Below are positions 15,081 through 16,201 of a stretch of 16,201 bases of DNA, piece after piece. A model generated the notes under the pieces. The model saw only the letters and a list, made by a program, of their open reading frames with translations. It did not search any database and was not told the origin of the DNA. Location: NCBI GenBank assembly GCA_018056215.1, contig JAGPGB010000007.1, forward strand, positions 1 to 16,201, in the 5' to 3' direction. How positions within the stretch are numbered: the first letter of the stretch is position 1; every line of letters starts with the position of its first letter. A program made the position numbers and the translations under genes. The stretch comes from Bacteroidales bacterium. GTDB lineage: Bacteria > Bacteroidota > Bacteroidia > Bacteroidales > DTU049.

Positions 15081-16079
15081 ATGAAGACTTTAGTTGATAA
15101 TATTAATGAGCATCTGGCTATGAGTAAGGAAGACTCAAAAGCCTTCTACGATAAACTTTATGATTTTCTACTACAGAACGAAGCTGACGTAGTAGATTAC
15201 CAAGGTTTGAAACTTCAAAGCACTCCTCCACTGTGTCCAAACTGTCGTAGTAATAATATTGTAAGAAATGGCAAACAAAAAGGTATGCAAAATTATCGTT
15301 GCAAACATTGTGGTAGACAGTTTAGAATTACCACAGGGACCTTTGTATATCGATTACAGAAATCTCAACTTATGCTCGAGTATATTCGTTGTATGGTAGC
15401 AGGTAAAAGTCTCAGAGCATGTGCTAGAGAGGTTGGCATTAGTCTGCCAACAAGCTTCACATGGCGACACAAAATATTAGCTGCCTTAAAGAATTTTGAC
15501 AAAAATGTAAACTTCTTTGGTATAGTAGAAATAGACGAATTGCTGATGGATTATTCTGAAAAAGGCAGAAAGTATTCAAGTGTAAAAGAAATGAAGCGAG
15601 CGATGAGAAAAAAGCCTAAAAAAGTTGCTGTAATAGTTGCAACAGATAGAAGTGGGAATATACTATTTCGGAATACTGAGAGTAATAGGGCAAAGCAAGA
15701 AGACATTGAGAAATTTCTAAAAGGTAGAATAACAGAAGATGCAGTATTATGCACAGGTACTAAATACGCATTCAGACACATAAGAAAGAGCAAAGTGAAA
15801 CATAAAGAAATAGTAGGAGCCAAAAGAAAGAAGCGAGGTGTTTACAGCACAGCTACAGTAAAGGCTAAGTCAGAGGAATTCACTAAATGGATATATTCGA
15901 AGTTTAGAGGGGTAGCAACTAAATACCTGCAAAACTACATTATGTGGTATGTAGCGATAGGTAAATATTTGTCAGAAGGCATAATCAGTAATACAGGCAG
16001 AATGCTTAACCTTGCATCGTCGGATAGATTTGCCTGGTATGAATATTTTAGAATAAGTAAAATATCATATACTATTTGA
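15081..16079 (+). CDS. IS1595-family (ISXO2-like) transposase, probably catalytically impaired
   Basis: This 332-residue protein has the IS1595 layout. An N-terminal zinc ribbon has CPNC (52-55) and CKHC (74-77), with NYRCKHCGRQFRI between typical flanks. A helix-turn-helix-like segment, SLRACAREVGIS, lies at about 110-121, and a DDE_Tnp_IS1595 core follows. The first acidic pair is present in VEIDE (D152, E153). Where relatives read LCTDG, this protein reads LCTGT (223-227), as if the Asp codon were lost in frame. The region usually reading NVNxYHSRLK is TVKAKSEEFTK (259-269). The trailing GVATKYLQNY (277-286) is well kept. The frame is otherwise intact and visibly richer in G+C than its neighbours. 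No terminal inverted repeats or target duplication were found, so it may be an immobile remnant or a domesticated protein. An in-frame ATG at 15009 would add 24 AT-rich residues spanning a palindrome and is not favoured. Confidence 0.85.
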   Translation: MKTLVDNINEHLAMSKEDSKAFYDKLYDFLLQNEADVVDYQGLKLQSTPPLCPNCRSNNIVRNGKQKGMQNYRCKHCGRQFRITTGTFVYRLQKSQLMLEYIRCMVAGKSLRACAREVGISLPTSFTWRHKILAALKNFDKNVNFFGIVEIDELLMDYSEKGRKYSSVKEMKRAMRKKPKKVAVIVATDRSGNILFRNTESNRAKQEDIEKFLKGRITEDAVLCTGTKYAFRHIRKSKVKHKEIVGAKRKKRGVYSTATVKAKSEEFTKWIYSKFRGVATKYLQNYIMWYVAIGKYLSEGIISNTGRMLNLASSDRFAWYEYFRISKISYTI

Positions 16080-16097
16080 AACATTTAAAAAATGTTT
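16079..16097. terminator. Weak AT-rich hairpin between convergent genes
   Basis: AAACATTT (16079-16086) and AAATGTTT (16090-16097) form an 8-bp stem with an AAA loop directly at the transposase stop. Only one G-C pair is present and no clean T-run follows, so termination would be weak. It lies between convergent gene ends and may serve both. Confidence 0.4.
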
Positions 16098-16125
16098 ATT
16101 ATCTAATAATCCTATTACTATCTTA

Positions 16126-16201
16126 TTATTTACTTTTCCTTAGTTGTATCCTTATCCTAGTACCATTAGCCGTAGACGATACAATAAATATTTTACCTCT
16201 A
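16126..16201 (-). CDS. C-terminal end of a minus-strand protein, probably a histidine kinase ATPase domain
   Basis: On the minus strand an open frame enters from the right edge and ends with TAA at 16128-16126. The 24 residues visible contain GKIFIVSSTANGTRIRI, then a basic tail, RKSK. This fits the last strands of a HATPase_c domain, which typically read GG-I-V-S--G-GT-I-I-LP. The fragment is too short to prove it. It faces the transposase gene, with 46 bases between the two stops. Confidence 0.5.
   Translation of the reverse strand, partial: RGKIFIVSSTANGTRIRIQLRKSK

Noticed and set aside
16079..16201. Right terminal inverted repeat of the transposase element
   Set aside because: I compared the flanks by eye and found no convincing inverted match or target-site duplication, only the local hairpin at 16079-16097.

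Overview
The window is very AT-rich DNA of Bacteroidota type. The evidence is a set of Bacteroidota-style proteins (a TamB of about 1,490 residues, a CarboxypepD_reg-like/DUF5686 outer-membrane protein, a giant NtrY-like kinase, a short CoA-binding protein and a GroEL tail ending in MDY). It is supported by matches to the Bacteroidota -7 promoter box TAnnTTTG, usually 8-17 bases before a start codon, and by the lack of clear Shine-Dalgarno sequences. I cannot place it below phylum level.

Left part (1-5110): the last 35 codons of groEL end at a strong bidirectional hairpin terminator. An AT-rich gap then leads to an N-acetyl sugar amidotransferase of the WbpG/PseA type. This gene runs tail-to-tail, with a 12-base overlap, into a 1,179-residue membrane histidine kinase on the minus strand.

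Middle part (5111-7051): a gene-free stretch of about 500 bases carries, at its right end, a perfect FNR-type palindrome and a near-leaderless promoter for a small CoA-binding protein. That gene converges on tsaD (tRNA t6A synthesis). The start codons of tsaD and tamB stand back to back inside one 10-base palindrome.

Right part (7049-14982): three co-directional genes concern the cell envelope. They are tamB, a small secreted protein with YD-like repeats that overlaps tamB by 8 bases, and, after a strict 8-base-period minisatellite, an outer-membrane DUF5686 protein that starts with TTG.

Right end (14982-16201): two perfect 16-base palindromes precede a full-length IS1595-type transposase ORF that appears to lack its second catalytic aspartate. 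A minus-strand gene end, probably a histidine kinase ATPase domain, enters from the right edge.

No complete new defence or mobile system was found. The least ordinary items are the 8-base repeat, the catalytically odd transposase-like protein, the shared-start palindrome of tsaD/tamB, the FNR-like site and a possible small RNA antisense to the groEL downstream region.
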